DNA of 64,000 nucleotides from Flavobacteriales bacterium UBA7666 (GCA_002483265.1 DLHO01000027.1:248001-312000), one strand, 5' to 3'; counted from the first letter of the stretch, positions 18,872 to 28,530 are shown. Notes: generated from the letters alone by a model not told the origin. Numbers and translations are program-made.

Positions 18872-20086
18872 TTAATTTTTCACCCTCACTTTCCCAGTCA
18901 GCAACACCTGCATCAACCCTTTTTTCTGCAATTTCTGTTGTTCCAGTTTGGTTTTTAATAATGTTATTTCCTTATCTGCCGTTTGCAGAACTTGAGAAAT
19001 TGCTGTTTGTTCTTTGAATTCAGGTAAAATGAATTTTGCATTTTTCAAAGCACCAAATGAAAGAACTAACTGAGATGTTCCAATCGCATATTTGGCTAGC
19101 TTGTATTTTTTATAATTTATGAAATCAAGTATGAAATCAGTATCGCCATTAGGGGACCTAAAAACAGGATAATAACCACTTATCAATCCTGTTTCTGAAA
19201 AGTTATTTTTGTTGAAAGTAAATAATCCGTCATCACTTCTTGATCGATATGTTATAAAACCTGGTGGTAATACATTGTAATCTGCATCTTCTCGATTTGT
19301 AATTCTATTATCACCATAATAATCTGTTTGTTTCATCAGACCTGATTTTGCAGATGTGAAAATTTCATATTTCTCAAACTTCGAAGGTTTTTCCCTTAGC
19401 TCTTCAATAAAATAATTCAAAGAATACTCCTTCCACTCTCCATTAAACCCTGTCAACCTTTTCTTCCCCGTCAACAAATTCTGCATCAACCACTTTTTCT
19501 TTTGTTCTTTTTGGGAAATGAGTTCCTGAGTAGTTTGGATGGCAGTATCCCAAGTAGAAAGAACGTTGGAAATGGCGCGTTGTTCAGGGATGGGTGGAAG
19601 AACAAATTTTACCGAATTTAAATCTCTTCCATAAATAGCAGCTACACTCGTTGTTCCTGTAGCTCTTGCTTTTAATTGACCTAATATTTCAAGAGAATTA
19701 AAAACATAATTCATATAAAAATTTGATTCTACAACTTCTCCTTTAAACTCTAATTTTAGCAAATTTGAGTTATACAGTGCTTGAGGTAATTCTTCATTCC
19801 AAACTGAAACTTTTCCTACTAAATCGAGCGTATTTCGTGTGTTGAATAATAAATCCCCCTTTTTGAGGATATCATTTTTATTATATCCCGATTCGAATGG
19901 TAAATATTGGACTTTATCAATACTGATTTTACCTCTATCAATGTTTCCCATTTTAATTACTGGAATTCCGCTGTTAGATTCTGAGTTTTCATAATTTCCC
20001 CCTAGAACAGCTCTGGAAATAATTTCATCGAAACGTTTCATTACCCATCCAATCGGCAATTCATTTTTCCTATCTTCATTTCCCAT
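18872..20086 (-). CDS. hsdS: type I restriction specificity subunit (HsdS), full length
   Basis: DNA-recognition subunit. 404 residues with two target-recognition domains, each followed by the conserved coiled-coil/dimer segment: LPPIPEQRAISNVLSTWDTAI then WLMQNLLTGKKRL near residues 165-215, and LPEFKEQTAISQVLQTADKEI then GLMQVLLTGKVRV at the C-terminus. Both half sites are complete. It lies 1 bp from dinD and 4 bp from the DUF4917 gene. It is the second S gene of this operon. Confidence 0.93.
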   Translation of the reverse strand: MGNEDRKNELPIGWVMKRFDEIISRAVLGGNYENSESNSGIPVIKMGNIDRGKISIDKVQYLPFESGYNKNDILKKGDLLFNTRNTLDLVGKVSVWNEELPQALYNSNLLKLEFKGEVVESNFYMNYVFNSLEILGQLKARATGTTSVAAIYGRDLNSVKFVLPPIPEQRAISNVLSTWDTAIQTTQELISQKEQKKKWLMQNLLTGKKRLTGFNGEWKEYSLNYFIEELREKPSKFEKYEIFTSAKSGLMKQTDYYGDNRITNREDADYNVLPPGFITYRSRSDDGLFTFNKNNFSETGLISGYYPVFRSPNGDTDFILDFINYKKYKLAKYAIGTSQLVLSFGALKNAKFILPEFKEQTAISQVLQTADKEITLLKTKLEQQKLQKKGLMQVLLTGKVRVKN

Positions 20087-20087
20087 C

Positions 20088-20918
20088 TTATTTCTTTTTC
20101 CCTTTCAGTAATTTCTTTTCGTCGCTATTCAGTTTGCGTTGTACTTTTTTCACGTCTTCAGCTGCCGGGAGATTTTCGGGGACAATTCCTCTTTTGGTAA
20201 GCATATCTCTCACTGCCTGGCTATTGTCTACGTGCTCTCTTTCTATTCCACCTTGTCCTTTGAGGTCCTTGGATTGAACATTCAAACCTGTCATTTCAGC
20301 TGCGAGGTCTTTTGCTTTTATACTTATTGTAGGTAAGAAATCTGCAACGGGACGATTATCCGGAATTTGCATTTTCTTTTTCAAATCTTTGGTATTCAAT
20401 CTAAAAAGGGCTTGATCTCCTTTACTGCGAATAATAGCAAAGCCTTGACTATCCACACCACGTTCATACAATATTCCGGATAATTGTTTTTCTGTATGGC
20501 TTAATTTTTCTCTCGCCTGCACGCGTTCATACTCCAACAAACGTTGTTCAACCAATTCAGCTCTGCGTGTTTGTACTGCAAAATAGTTTTGTGCAAATGC
20601 TATCTCTTGTTTTCTACTATCTCCATTTTGAGCAACTAAGTAACATGCGTAACGAGTAAGCAACATGTCATCTATTTCTTTTTCAGCACCTTTCGGCATT
20701 GGGATCGTTTTCCTGATATCAGGAAAATGATAATCCGTTTCTTCACCAGCATTTTTACAAGCATCTTTAGCCTTCTGGATCACTTTCTCAAAATTCTCCC
20801 ATTTGCTATAGCCCAATAGCTGTTGTAGTTCTCGCGCACTCCAGCATTCAACGTTTTCTACTTCGGATGCTGCTTGCTCAAATTGCTCAAATAACTGTAA
20901 TATTTCTTCAGATTTCAT
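20088..20918 (-). CDS. dinD: DinD-family DNA-damage-inducible protein
   Basis: 276 residues. N-terminal Bro-N/KilA-like module with ECWSARELQQLLGYSKWENFEKVI (about 24-47) and a DYHFPDIRKTIPMPKGAEKEI segment typical of DinD. In E. coli, DinD inhibits RecA-mediated strand exchange. DinD and RhuM-like genes are recurrent passengers of type I restriction operons, and here it lies between fic and hsdS. Lysine-rich C-terminus (KKLLKGKKK). No SOS box was looked for, since Bacteroidota LexA sites are poorly defined. Confidence 0.88.
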   Translation of the reverse strand: MKSEEILQLFEQFEQAASEVENVECWSARELQQLLGYSKWENFEKVIQKAKDACKNAGEETDYHFPDIRKTIPMPKGAEKEIDDMLLTRYACYLVAQNGDSRKQEIAFAQNYFAVQTRRAELVEQRLLEYERVQAREKLSHTEKQLSGILYERGVDSQGFAIIRSKGDQALFRLNTKDLKKKMQIPDNRPVADFLPTISIKAKDLAAEMTGLNVQSKDLKGQGGIEREHVDNSQAVRDMLTKRGIVPENLPAAEDVKKVQRKLNSDEKKLLKGKKK

Positions 20919-20948
20919 GTACTAATATTTGGTTGGTTATACGTTTTA

Positions 20949-22418
20949 CTAAAATGGAAGTCCATCATTATCCGGGTTAATACTTCTTTCAATTGAATTT
21001 TGAGTTTTAACCATAATCTCTTTAATAATGTTTTGAATTTCCTGATTCGTGATATTTTCGGAATAAAGTTTTTCCATCACTTTGTTACGATGAGATCTAT
21101 CTTGGTAAATTGCATATTGGAAGCGATCAAATTTTACTAGTACTTCTATGCGCTCATCAAACGTCTTTGTTCCATTATGCTTAAACCCGGTAAAACTAAT
21201 TTCAATTAAAAAATCACTCGACACAGAGGGATTCACGTTCTTGTATTTTTCTTGAAACCGCCTCAAACGCTCTGATTTTAAAATAATTCCAGTAGCGGTG
21301 AGTTTTTCAAAGTATTTCTGTGCCTCATTCATTTCTTCAACCTTTTTGGGCTGTATTACTTCCATCCATGCATCAAAAAATTCCACGTTTGTTACTAATA
21401 CTGAATGATTGTCAATGAAATTATAAACTGCTTTCTCAACAAACAAATCATCAAATATTTTTGACTCCTCAAAAATTGCTATAAACAAAGGTCTTAACGA
21501 ATTGCTGTAAACATTGTAAATTGAATCCTCTGAACGTTTTAGCACATCTTTGTCTGATGAATTCAGATTTTGTTTCCAAAGTTTAATGTCCTTTTTCCAA
21601 TCATCATCGTCTTCGATTTCTTTCCCGGCAATAGCACTCAATACCAAATCCTGTGAGCGAATCAACAACTCAGCTAAAAAAGCATAACACTCTTTGCGGT
21701 CTAAACCGTATCCTTGCACTTCTGCCAATATTCGGTAATAGCTTTCTCTGGTCTTATCATCTAAAATGACAGGAGGGAAGCCAAAGCTAATTAACAAAAG
21801 GTTTAATAATAGGCGACCTGTACGTCCGTTCCCATCGTAAAACGGATGAATTTCAAGGTAGCGCAAGTGAAACTCAAATGCAATGAGTGCTGGATGTTTT
21901 GCCTCTTTTTTATTGTTGTTAAGAGCGTCAATATCTGCATTTGTTTTATTCAATAAGTCATGTATTGCAGCTGGCACTTCACTAAAAGGCAAGAAATTGA
22001 ATGTTTCTCCTCGGTAATTGATCAAGTAATTGTCATTGGTTTTCCATTGCCCGATAAATGTTTTTTTCTCGGGATTCTCTTCATGGATAATCGCTGTATG
22101 CATATCTCTGATACGTTTTTCAGAAATACGCACTTGACCTTTTCCAATTTTAAAGATTTCCAATACTTCGTTATCGTGACCACGCATTTCGGCAACGTCT
22201 TTAAACGGTTTACCATCAATGGTTACATTATCCATCATCAACTGCTTGGTTTCAACCTTGGTCAACGAATTTCCTTCCATCGCATTGGAATAGTAATTCC
22301 AATCCAAGCGGAATTTGTGCTGTATTCGGCGAGCTAACTGTTCGTCTAATTTTCCCTGGTTGTCAATTTCTGCTTGTTTAGCAGTAATGGTTTCCAGCAG
22401 TTCGTTTAATTTTTTCAT
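20949..22418 (-). CDS. Fic domain protein (predicted AMPylase, class II)
   Basis: 489 residues. The active-site motif HPFYDGNGRTGR is at 191-202, with all catalytic residues present. An N-terminal inhibitory helix motif SNAMEGN (44-50; [S/T]xxxE[G/N]) marks a self-inhibited class II Fic protein. The C-terminal about 230 residues are helical and unassigned. It overlaps hsdM by 4 bp (stop of hsdM inside its start), so it is translationally coupled to the methylase gene. It probably AMPylates a cellular target when released from inhibition; the target is unknown. Confidence 0.92.
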   Translation of the reverse strand: MKKLNELLETITAKQAEIDNQGKLDEQLARRIQHKFRLDWNYYSNAMEGNSLTKVETKQLMMDNVTIDGKPFKDVAEMRGHDNEVLEIFKIGKGQVRISEKRIRDMHTAIIHEENPEKKTFIGQWKTNDNYLINYRGETFNFLPFSEVPAAIHDLLNKTNADIDALNNNKKEAKHPALIAFEFHLRYLEIHPFYDGNGRTGRLLLNLLLISFGFPPVILDDKTRESYYRILAEVQGYGLDRKECYAFLAELLIRSQDLVLSAIAGKEIEDDDDWKKDIKLWKQNLNSSDKDVLKRSEDSIYNVYSNSLRPLFIAIFEESKIFDDLFVEKAVYNFIDNHSVLVTNVEFFDAWMEVIQPKKVEEMNEAQKYFEKLTATGIILKSERLRRFQEKYKNVNPSVSSDFLIEISFTGFKHNGTKTFDERIEVLVKFDRFQYAIYQDRSHRNKVMEKLYSENITNQEIQNIIKEIMVKTQNSIERSINPDNDGLPF

Positions 22419-23935
22419 AGCCCCAAATCTTTTAAATACACCTGCATTTGTAGTTGCACACTTTCTAATTCCGTTTCTAAACGGTTGATTTCCTGTTGAA
22501 TAGCGTTGATATCCACTTCAGCTTCTTCTTCGAACGTGTCTACATAACGTGGGATATTCAAGTTGAATTCATTCTCCTTTATTTCTTCAAATGAAGCCAC
22601 AAAACTGTATTTATCTTCCGTAATACCCGACTTTAGTTTGCCTTCATTGAAAGAGCGATAGGTCTCAACAATGTGATTGATATGCTCATCGGTTAATTTG
22701 TTTTGGTTTTTACCGCTTTCAAAATGTTGGCTAGCATCAATGAACAAAACCTCCTTTCCTTTTTTAGCTTTATTGAATACTAAAACAGCTGCGGGTATGC
22801 CGGTACCAAAGAACAAATTTGCAGGCAAGCCAATCACCGCTTCCAATAAATTCTCCTCAATGGTCATTTGACGAATTCTACCTTCAGCTGCACCACGGAA
22901 TAAAACGCCATGTGGAATAACAACACCCGCTTTTCCCGTTTCATTTAAGGTTTCAATCATGTGTGTGATAAACGCCCAATCGCCTTTGCTTTTGGGTGGA
23001 ACACCTCTCCAAAAACGATTGTATTGGTCTCCTTCAGCTTCATCTGCGCCCCATTTATCTAATGAGAATGGTGGATTTGCTACCACTGTATCAAACTTCA
23101 TGAGCTGATCACCCTCTTTTAGTTTCGGATTGCGAATGGTATCTCCCCAGCGAATTACGGCGTTATCATAACCATGTAAAAACATATTCATCACTGCCAA
23201 CGCCCAGGTACTTCCGTTTGCTTCTTGGCCGTATAACGAAAAATTGGTTGAACCAACTTCTTTTCCAGCCTTGATTAACAGAGAACCAGACCCACATGTC
23301 GGATCCGAGATACGCGCACCAGACTTACTTTTTGTCAATTTTGCCAGAAGGGTTGAAACTTCACTTGGCGTATAGAATTCTCCTGCCTTTTTTCCTGCAT
23401 CACTTGCGAAATTTGCAATGAGGTACTCATAAGCATCACCAATAATGTCATTGCTTTCTAAATGAGATGGAGTTAAATCCAATACACTTAAATCAATTAA
23501 CAAATTCTTTAAACGTGAGTTTTTGTCCTTTACATCTCCCAGATTACTGCTATTGAAAGATATATTCCGAAAGATTCCAGAACCATCTTCACTCGTCAAC
23601 TTTTCACGATTTGCTTCTTCAAGATCAGCAAAGGCAATATCAATCAACTCACCAATATTGGATTCGCTACGATGCTCAAAAAGGAAATCGAATGAGCTAT
23701 TTGTTGGTACTATGAAGCGCTCCATATTCATGGCACGGTCGGTTCGAGCTTCATCACCCTTGTATTTTTCCAAATAAGAATTCCGTTTCTCTTTATTGAC
23801 ATCAGAAACATATTTCAAAAAGAGCATTGTAAGTATGTAATCTTTATATTGACTCGGATCTATGATTCCGCGAAAGGTGTCACATGCTTTCCAAACTACT
23901 TTATTTACATCTTGGGATGTTATTTTTATTGACAT
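22415..23935 (-). CDS. hsdM: type I DNA adenine methyltransferase subunit (HsdM)
   Basis: N6-adenine methyltransferase of the restriction system. 506 residues: N-terminal HsdM helical domain (about 1-150), SAM-binding motif I ISDPTCGSGSLLI (about 200-213), catalytic motif IV NPPF (about 284-287), and a C-terminal coiled coil (INRLETELESVQLQMQ) for contact with HsdS. Complete. It is the second gene of the operon, 3 bp after the half hsdS. Confidence 0.96.
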   Translation of the reverse strand: MSIKITSQDVNKVVWKACDTFRGIIDPSQYKDYILTMLFLKYVSDVNKEKRNSYLEKYKGDEARTDRAMNMERFIVPTNSSFDFLFEHRSESNIGELIDIAFADLEEANREKLTSEDGSGIFRNISFNSSNLGDVKDKNSRLKNLLIDLSVLDLTPSHLESNDIIGDAYEYLIANFASDAGKKAGEFYTPSEVSTLLAKLTKSKSGARISDPTCGSGSLLIKAGKEVGSTNFSLYGQEANGSTWALAVMNMFLHGYDNAVIRWGDTIRNPKLKEGDQLMKFDTVVANPPFSLDKWGADEAEGDQYNRFWRGVPPKSKGDWAFITHMIETLNETGKAGVVIPHGVLFRGAAEGRIRQMTIEENLLEAVIGLPANLFFGTGIPAAVLVFNKAKKGKEVLFIDASQHFESGKNQNKLTDEHINHIVETYRSFNEGKLKSGITEDKYSFVASFEEIKENEFNLNIPRYVDTFEEEAEVDINAIQQEINRLETELESVQLQMQVYLKDLGL

Positions 23936-23938
23936 TGA

Positions 23939-24496
23939 TTAGTTGTTTATTGCGTTTGTAATTATTTGATTTATTTGTTGCTCTTTAAGAATAGCTATTT
24001 TTTGATTAATTAATTTTTCCTGCTCTAGCAATTCGGCAAGCTTCAATACTGTATTTTGTTTTTGCATCGAAGGAATAGGGATTTCCAATTCCATTAACAT
24101 TTTCTTATTAATGGCCGGTATAGACGTTCCACGAGACATTGTTGTTAGTAGAGTCTGTGTTGAATTTTGGTTTAAATACCAAGAAAGGTATTCGGGCTTC
24201 ACCAGCGATTTTCTTGTTAAATGAATTACCAAAAATACAGTAGACGCTACAGCAGAACGATAAAAACCATCGTAAACAGCAGAAAGGAAATTGGATCCTT
24301 TGGCCACAATCAACACATTTCCAGATTCTAAAAAGTGCTTTTCCAGATTTCTTTGATAACTTAGAGTTGGCATTAAATTTTTAGCGATTTGGCGATTAGC
24401 ATCAAAGTCCCTCGCCTGAATATAAAACACCTCACCATTATCAATGGTATTGGAGTAAATGCCAGAATTAATATGTGCTATATCTTTTAGTTTCAT
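23939..24496 (-). CDS. half-length type I specificity protein (single-TRD HsdS)
   Basis: 185 residues, one target-recognition domain followed by one conserved helix (IPSMQKQNTVLKLAELLEQEKLINQKIAILKEQQ). A full HsdS is about twice this size. It has a proper start, a good promoter upstream and a natural stop, so it does not look like a fresh truncation. It leads the operon, 3 bp before hsdM. Half-S proteins can dimerise to make a palindromic specificity; here it could pair with itself or exchange with the full S subunit. No remnant of a second half is visible next to it. Confidence 0.85.
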   Translation of the reverse strand: MKLKDIAHINSGIYSNTIDNGEVFYIQARDFDANRQIAKNLMPTLSYQRNLEKHFLESGNVLIVAKGSNFLSAVYDGFYRSAVASTVFLVIHLTRKSLVKPEYLSWYLNQNSTQTLLTTMSRGTSIPAINKKMLMELEIPIPSMQKQNTVLKLAELLEQEKLINQKIAILKEQQINQIITNAINN

Positions 24497-24518
24497 TTTA
24501 TTCTTAGTAATGAGATTA

Positions 24519-24549
24519 CAAATATAGGTAAAAAGTATTGAATCTGCAA
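24519..24549 (-). promoter_or_regulatory. promoter of the type I restriction-modification operon
   Basis: On the minus strand TTG (24547-24549) and TATATTTG (24519-24526) are separated by 20 bp, matching the Bacteroidota -33/-7 pattern. The -7 box ends 22 bp upstream of the half-hsdS ATG. No other good promoter is seen between the ten closely packed genes. Confidence 0.6.
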
Positions 24550-24746
24550 TTTTATTTTTAAGTAATTCTTCTACTATTTATTAACTAGCAAAACATTTTA
24601 TATTGCAACATTGGTATAACTATTTAAATATCAACCTTTTTTATTGGTTTTTGATTCAAAATTCACCATTCCGGAATTATTTAATACCAGATACTTCTTA
24701 ATATTTTCTGTTGAAAAAATGGGTTTTAGCCCTCATGGAAACTTCA

Positions 24747-25586
24747 TCATTCACAACTAATTCCCACTATCCCCATTCCATGTACCTTCCCCTTCAACTG
24801 CACGAAATCTCCATCTCTTTCCTCGAAAAACACGACCTGCAGACAAACGATCTCCGTTCCTGAAGCAGAGGAAAGACTCCCCGATGCATCAATATGCAAC
24901 GAAAACTCTTTCTGAAAAAAAATTGGCGATTGGTAAGCGCCATCTTCATCTGCGCATCTGTGGGGGGAAACTTTTTGTTTCTCCTGCTGTTGGGAGACTT
25001 CGGGTTTCGAAACCAGTCCCATCTGCGACGAACTCGTCTCAAATTCCCCCTTCTCAAAATCAATTACACTCCTAACTAACGTCAATCCTACATGAGTAGC
25101 ACCTTCTGGGAATGCAGAATCTAAAAGCCTTGCTGGCGTGAGGCTCAGGTTCGTGCCACTCGTATTAATGGTAGGAAAGCCCTCAAACAGTTCATAAACC
25201 TTCACTTGCTCATTAAACTGGAAGATCCGGAAAAACTTGTTCGCATCTGTATTGGTCATCATCGCCTCAGCTCTTCGTTCACCTTTACAATGGTTCTTAT
25301 CTGCTTGTTTCAACGTAACCAATTCCTTGTTCATTCGGTTCACCATCGTCCCATCTTTTACCTGATGGATAAAAGGAGCAAAAGCATCCCGGATCAGTTT
25401 GCCGGCACGGGAAATAGCAGCAAATTCAGCACTCGCATTTCGTGCGGCTGTGTAGCGGTTATCTGTTTGATACTTCTTGGCACTTACGCCACCGGTCCGG
25501 CGCACCAAATAGCCATGAACACGATCGTGATAGAACGAATAATCGTCCACCCTTCCTGTAATCCCGCGACCAATCTGTTTTGCCAT
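24747..25586 (-). CDS. conserved Bacteroidota protein of unknown function
   Basis: 279 residues. The N-terminal third (GRGITGRVDDYSFYHDRVHGYLVRR, then RNASAEFAAISRAGKLIRDAF) follows a pattern I have seen in many uncharacterised Bacteroidota proteins (xGxxGxxSFYxxxxGxxxR...ExGxAGKxxRxA). The C-terminal half is beta-rich with VCLQVVFFEERDGDFV. No signal peptide and no catalytic motif. It stands alone upstream of the restriction operon, with 250 bp of AT-rich spacer between. Function unknown. Confidence 0.75.
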   Translation of the reverse strand: MAKQIGRGITGRVDDYSFYHDRVHGYLVRRTGGVSAKKYQTDNRYTAARNASAEFAAISRAGKLIRDAFAPFIHQVKDGTMVNRMNKELVTLKQADKNHCKGERRAEAMMTNTDANKFFRIFQFNEQVKVYELFEGFPTINTSGTNLSLTPARLLDSAFPEGATHVGLTLVRSVIDFEKGEFETSSSQMGLVSKPEVSQQQEKQKVSPHRCADEDGAYQSPIFFQKEFSLHIDASGSLSSASGTEIVCLQVVFFEERDGDFVQLKGKVHGMGIVGISCE

Positions 25587-25832
25587 AACGGTGTTTTTTA
25601 GTCAGAATGACTGATCATTAAGTAAGTTACGGAAAACAGTGTGAATTATTGTTGGCATGAGATACTTCGTATTCACTTGATAGATCACGTGTAGATACTC
25701 CCACAATAGAGCATAGATACCCCACCTTTCAAACTACGAAACTTTAGTGAAGTAGTATTTCAATCAACGAAACTCAAAGAGTGAAGTAGACCGTTTAATG
25801 AATGATAACGATACCTTTCCGGGAACATCCCA

Positions 25833-26555
25833 CTAATGCCGGTATTTCTTCCGGAGCAATTTGATCTTCAATTTGATGTTGTCGTAGATTATCCCAAAAA
25901 TCAATGACGCTGAACCGATCAATAAAACATGCAGACCAATTCCCGAATAGAAAATTCCGCCGATGATCCCACCGATAAAAAAGAAACTGATAATTGTTAA
26001 GCGCAATTTAACCGAAGTGATCAATTTTTTCCGCGTTTCATCTTCCCGATAGAAAAACAATTGTGAGAGTTCTATTCCCAAGTCCGTAAAGAGTCCCGTG
26101 AGATGCGTTGTTCTTACTGTGGCATTGGAAATTCGGGTAACCAGAGAGTTTTGTAAACCCATTGCAAAAAGCAGGCTAAAGGCTATGAGATCTGGATTTT
26201 CAATTACTAAACCTCCTCCAAATACAGCGATCAATATCAAGATTAAGCATTCTATGGACGTGGGAATAATGTAGACATAGTTTTCATTTTTTCTGGAAAT
26301 GACTTCCACCAGAAAACTGGAGGAAAATGAACCAAGGAAAAAGAAGAAGATATATAAGAAGTAAATGAAACCTTCCCAAAATTTCAATTTGAAAACTTCA
26401 TCTACAAAAAAAGCAAAGTGCCCAGTAACATTAGTAGTCAGTTTGGCGACCGCTAAAAAACCGGCAACATTGACAATCCCGGCAACAAAAGACAGCAAAG
26501 ATGCAATTTGCAGGTTGTGTTTTGAGGTCCTTTTTTTACCCTGATGAATAAACAT
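25833..26555 (-). CDS. YoaK (DUF1275) family membrane protein
   Basis: 240 residues, about six to seven hydrophobic helices. The start LQIASLLSFVAGIVNVAGFLAV and the TNVTGHFAFF segment are typical of the DUF1275/YoaK family, and NATVRTTHLTGLFTDLG is the second conserved block. The family is uncharacterised; proposed to be transporters. A basic C-terminal tail (KIKLLRKKYRH) would be cytoplasmic. Monocistronic. Confidence 0.88.
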   Translation of the reverse strand: MFIHQGKKRTSKHNLQIASLLSFVAGIVNVAGFLAVAKLTTNVTGHFAFFVDEVFKLKFWEGFIYFLYIFFFFLGSFSSSFLVEVISRKNENYVYIIPTSIECLILILIAVFGGGLVIENPDLIAFSLLFAMGLQNSLVTRISNATVRTTHLTGLFTDLGIELSQLFFYREDETRKKLITSVKLRLTIISFFFIGGIIGGIFYSGIGLHVLLIGSASLIFGIIYDNIKLKIKLLRKKYRH

Positions 26556-26616
26556 GTAATCCCTTCATTTGTGAGATTCGAATGTACGGATTAAGATCAT
26601 TGAATATTCAAGCTGC

Positions 26617-26636
26617 GCAAATAGATGGATGTCTAT
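26617..26636 (+). repeat. 20-bp direct repeat, copy 1
   Basis: GCAAATAGATGGATGTCTAT is identical to 28531-28550. It contains a small dyad ATAGA-N6-TCTAT. The two copies flank the genes at 26688-28417. Confidence 0.8.
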
Positions 26637-26687
26637 GAGTCTTTTGAACCAAAAAACTAAAGCGGGGACAATTGACACTAATTCAGG

Positions 26688-28013
26688 TTACTTTGCCAAA
26701 TTGAGCGACGATTTCTTCGGAGAACCGAATCCAAAATTGACAGATAATGTGGAGACCAACGTTCGCTTCGGATTAACAATCGGATTGAACTGATTTCCAA
26801 AATTAAAGGTCAAAATTGCCTGATCCGTTAGCCTGTAATTGACTACCAACAAATATTGCACGTCGTTGCTTCTCTTTTTGGTATAGATCTTATTACCTTC
26901 TGCATCCGTTCCCAAAGGAATTTCCGTATTGCTTGCTCTTCCTACCAATTCTGCTTGCACAGAGCATTTTTTGAATTCAGCGGCCAATGAAAGCCCATAA
27001 TCGTGGTTGTTTTGGTAAACGGTAGAACCCGGAAAATAAAGTTTGTAATAATCAATATTATACCATTCATACCGGTATACCAGTAAGGCTTTCAGTACGT
27101 GATTCTCATTTGCGAAAAAACGGTAAGTTGGTGTAATCCAGAGCGCATTTTTCGGGGCATACGAAAACTCGAAATTATTCGTAGGGAAGTTGAGTAAACT
27201 CGCCAGCGCCAAATCGAGTGAAAAACCCTGCCGGTTGACCAGGTATTTTTTAAAATGGGCGTATACCTTATCTGCAAGAATGTATTTGCGAAACTGGATG
27301 GCAAGTGCGTTATTAAATGCTTGCGGATTGGTTTTATCAAATACAGGAAGAGTGAGCGTATCACTCGTGAAATCATCCAGAAGTTGATTGATTTCCGATG
27401 GTGTTTTGAGGAGTTCGTTGTTTACAATTACCTTTTTCAAGGGTTGGTAAACAGCTTTCATGAAATCCGTAATCGTTTTGACGTCCGGATTGTCAAGTGC
27501 TTGATTGCAAATAATTCCGAATTGCCCTTCTACAATATCGGCAGTTCTTAACTGTTTCCGGTAATTTTCAACGGTATCCCGATCATTTTTCCCTCCAAAG
27601 TAAATGGAAGTTCGTGCTCCGAAACCCAGCGCATTGGATTGGGTGCTGTCACCCAGCAAAAAGTTTTGTGAAGATGAAACCGAAAAGGAAGCATTTCGCA
27701 GAAAAGATTGCCAGACAGTCGGATACAAGTATTCACTGAGATTAATCCGATGATTTTTCGACCAGTATGGAGTGAATTCAATGGCCAAATCTTTTGGAAT
27801 GACAATGCTTCCGGCATCTGTAAAATTATTGTACAGTGCAGTTTCCAAGGCGTTCAAAGTCTTTGGGGTCAGAACAGTTGTTGGCTGCATTCCGGTAATA
27901 ACAGATGCGGGAGATGTTGGAGCAGTAAGTCTCTGTAACTTTTCTTGCGAGTCATCTTGAGCAAATGCAAAGGTCGACAATCCGAAGCTTATTGCGAAAA
28001 AAAGTATTCTCAT
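26688..28013 (-). CDS. exported protein of unknown function, possible outer-membrane barrel
   Basis: 441 residues with a signal peptide (MRILFFAISFGLSTFAFAQ). The first half is mixed, the second half is rich in alternating aromatic/polar strands (FEFSYAPKNALWITPTYRFF, YRYEWYNIDYYKLYF, DYGLSLAAEFKKCSVQAEL) ending in a short strand NFGFGSP, consistent with a beta-barrel. No family recognised. It starts 2 bp after a 133-residue exported protein, so the two are co-transcribed. Confidence 0.75.
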   Translation of the reverse strand: MRILFFAISFGLSTFAFAQDDSQEKLQRLTAPTSPASVITGMQPTTVLTPKTLNALETALYNNFTDAGSIVIPKDLAIEFTPYWSKNHRINLSEYLYPTVWQSFLRNASFSVSSSQNFLLGDSTQSNALGFGARTSIYFGGKNDRDTVENYRKQLRTADIVEGQFGIICNQALDNPDVKTITDFMKAVYQPLKKVIVNNELLKTPSEINQLLDDFTSDTLTLPVFDKTNPQAFNNALAIQFRKYILADKVYAHFKKYLVNRQGFSLDLALASLLNFPTNNFEFSYAPKNALWITPTYRFFANENHVLKALLVYRYEWYNIDYYKLYFPGSTVYQNNHDYGLSLAAEFKKCSVQAELVGRASNTEIPLGTDAEGNKIYTKKRSNDVQYLLVVNYRLTDQAILTFNFGNQFNPIVNPKRTLVSTLSVNFGFGSPKKSSLNLAK

Positions 28014-28015
28014 GG

Positions 28016-28417
28016 CTACAGGAATTTAATCTTGATATCAACTCGTGGCCTGTCTTGCACGGAAGTCGGATTGGTATGGTTTACCAAAATAGTCCCGTTG
28101 ACCTTGAAATTGACTTCAATTTGATCCACCTCACTTGCCGGACAAGTGATGATTGAACTGACGTAGGTTGTTCCACGCAAAGAACTTCCAACACCCAAAT
28201 TTTGCGAACCGTTGTCTATCAGCGGTGGAATGTTGCTCGAAGCCGGGGTAACAATACTGGTAGTTGCTGTTGTAGCGGAAGAGATGATTTCTACTTCAAA
28301 AAAAGCGATAGCATCGTCTGCTAATGTAAAATTACATTCGTAAGGATAAACGATTGTTTCCTGATCAGTCATAAGAATAGCGGTTAAAATGCATACCAAA
28401 GTAATATAAATTCTCAA
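28016..28417 (-). CDS. small exported protein of unknown function
   Basis: 133 residues with a hydrophobic N-terminus (MRIYITLVCILTAILMTD) that could be a signal peptide or anchor. The remainder is beta-rich with Ser/Thr-rich stretches and three cysteines. No family recognised. First gene of a two-gene unit with the 441-residue protein downstream. The unit is bracketed by exact 20-bp repeats. Confidence 0.65.
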   Translation of the reverse strand: MRIYITLVCILTAILMTDQETIVYPYECNFTLADDAIAFFEVEIISSATTATTSIVTPASSNIPPLIDNGSQNLGVGSSLRGTTYVSSIITCPASEVDQIEVNFKVNGTILVNHTNPTSVQDRPRVDIKIKFL

Positions 28418-28530
28418 GTCAATCGATTCAGGATCAGAAATTTCTTGGAAAAAAGTAGATTGATTTAAATCAAATCAGCAAAAAGCGATCTTGAAGTTAT
28501 TGATTTATGGGGAGGTGGCGGTGCAGTTGA

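Noticed and set aside
21960..22337. Plus-strand open frame of 125 codons opposite fic
   Set aside because: Antisense to the conserved Fic N-terminal and catalytic region, with no homology that I recognise.
25206..25601. Plus-strand open frame of 131 codons opposite the unknown gene at 24747-25586
   Set aside because: The minus-strand frame has a family-like N-terminus and longer length; the plus frame shows no features.
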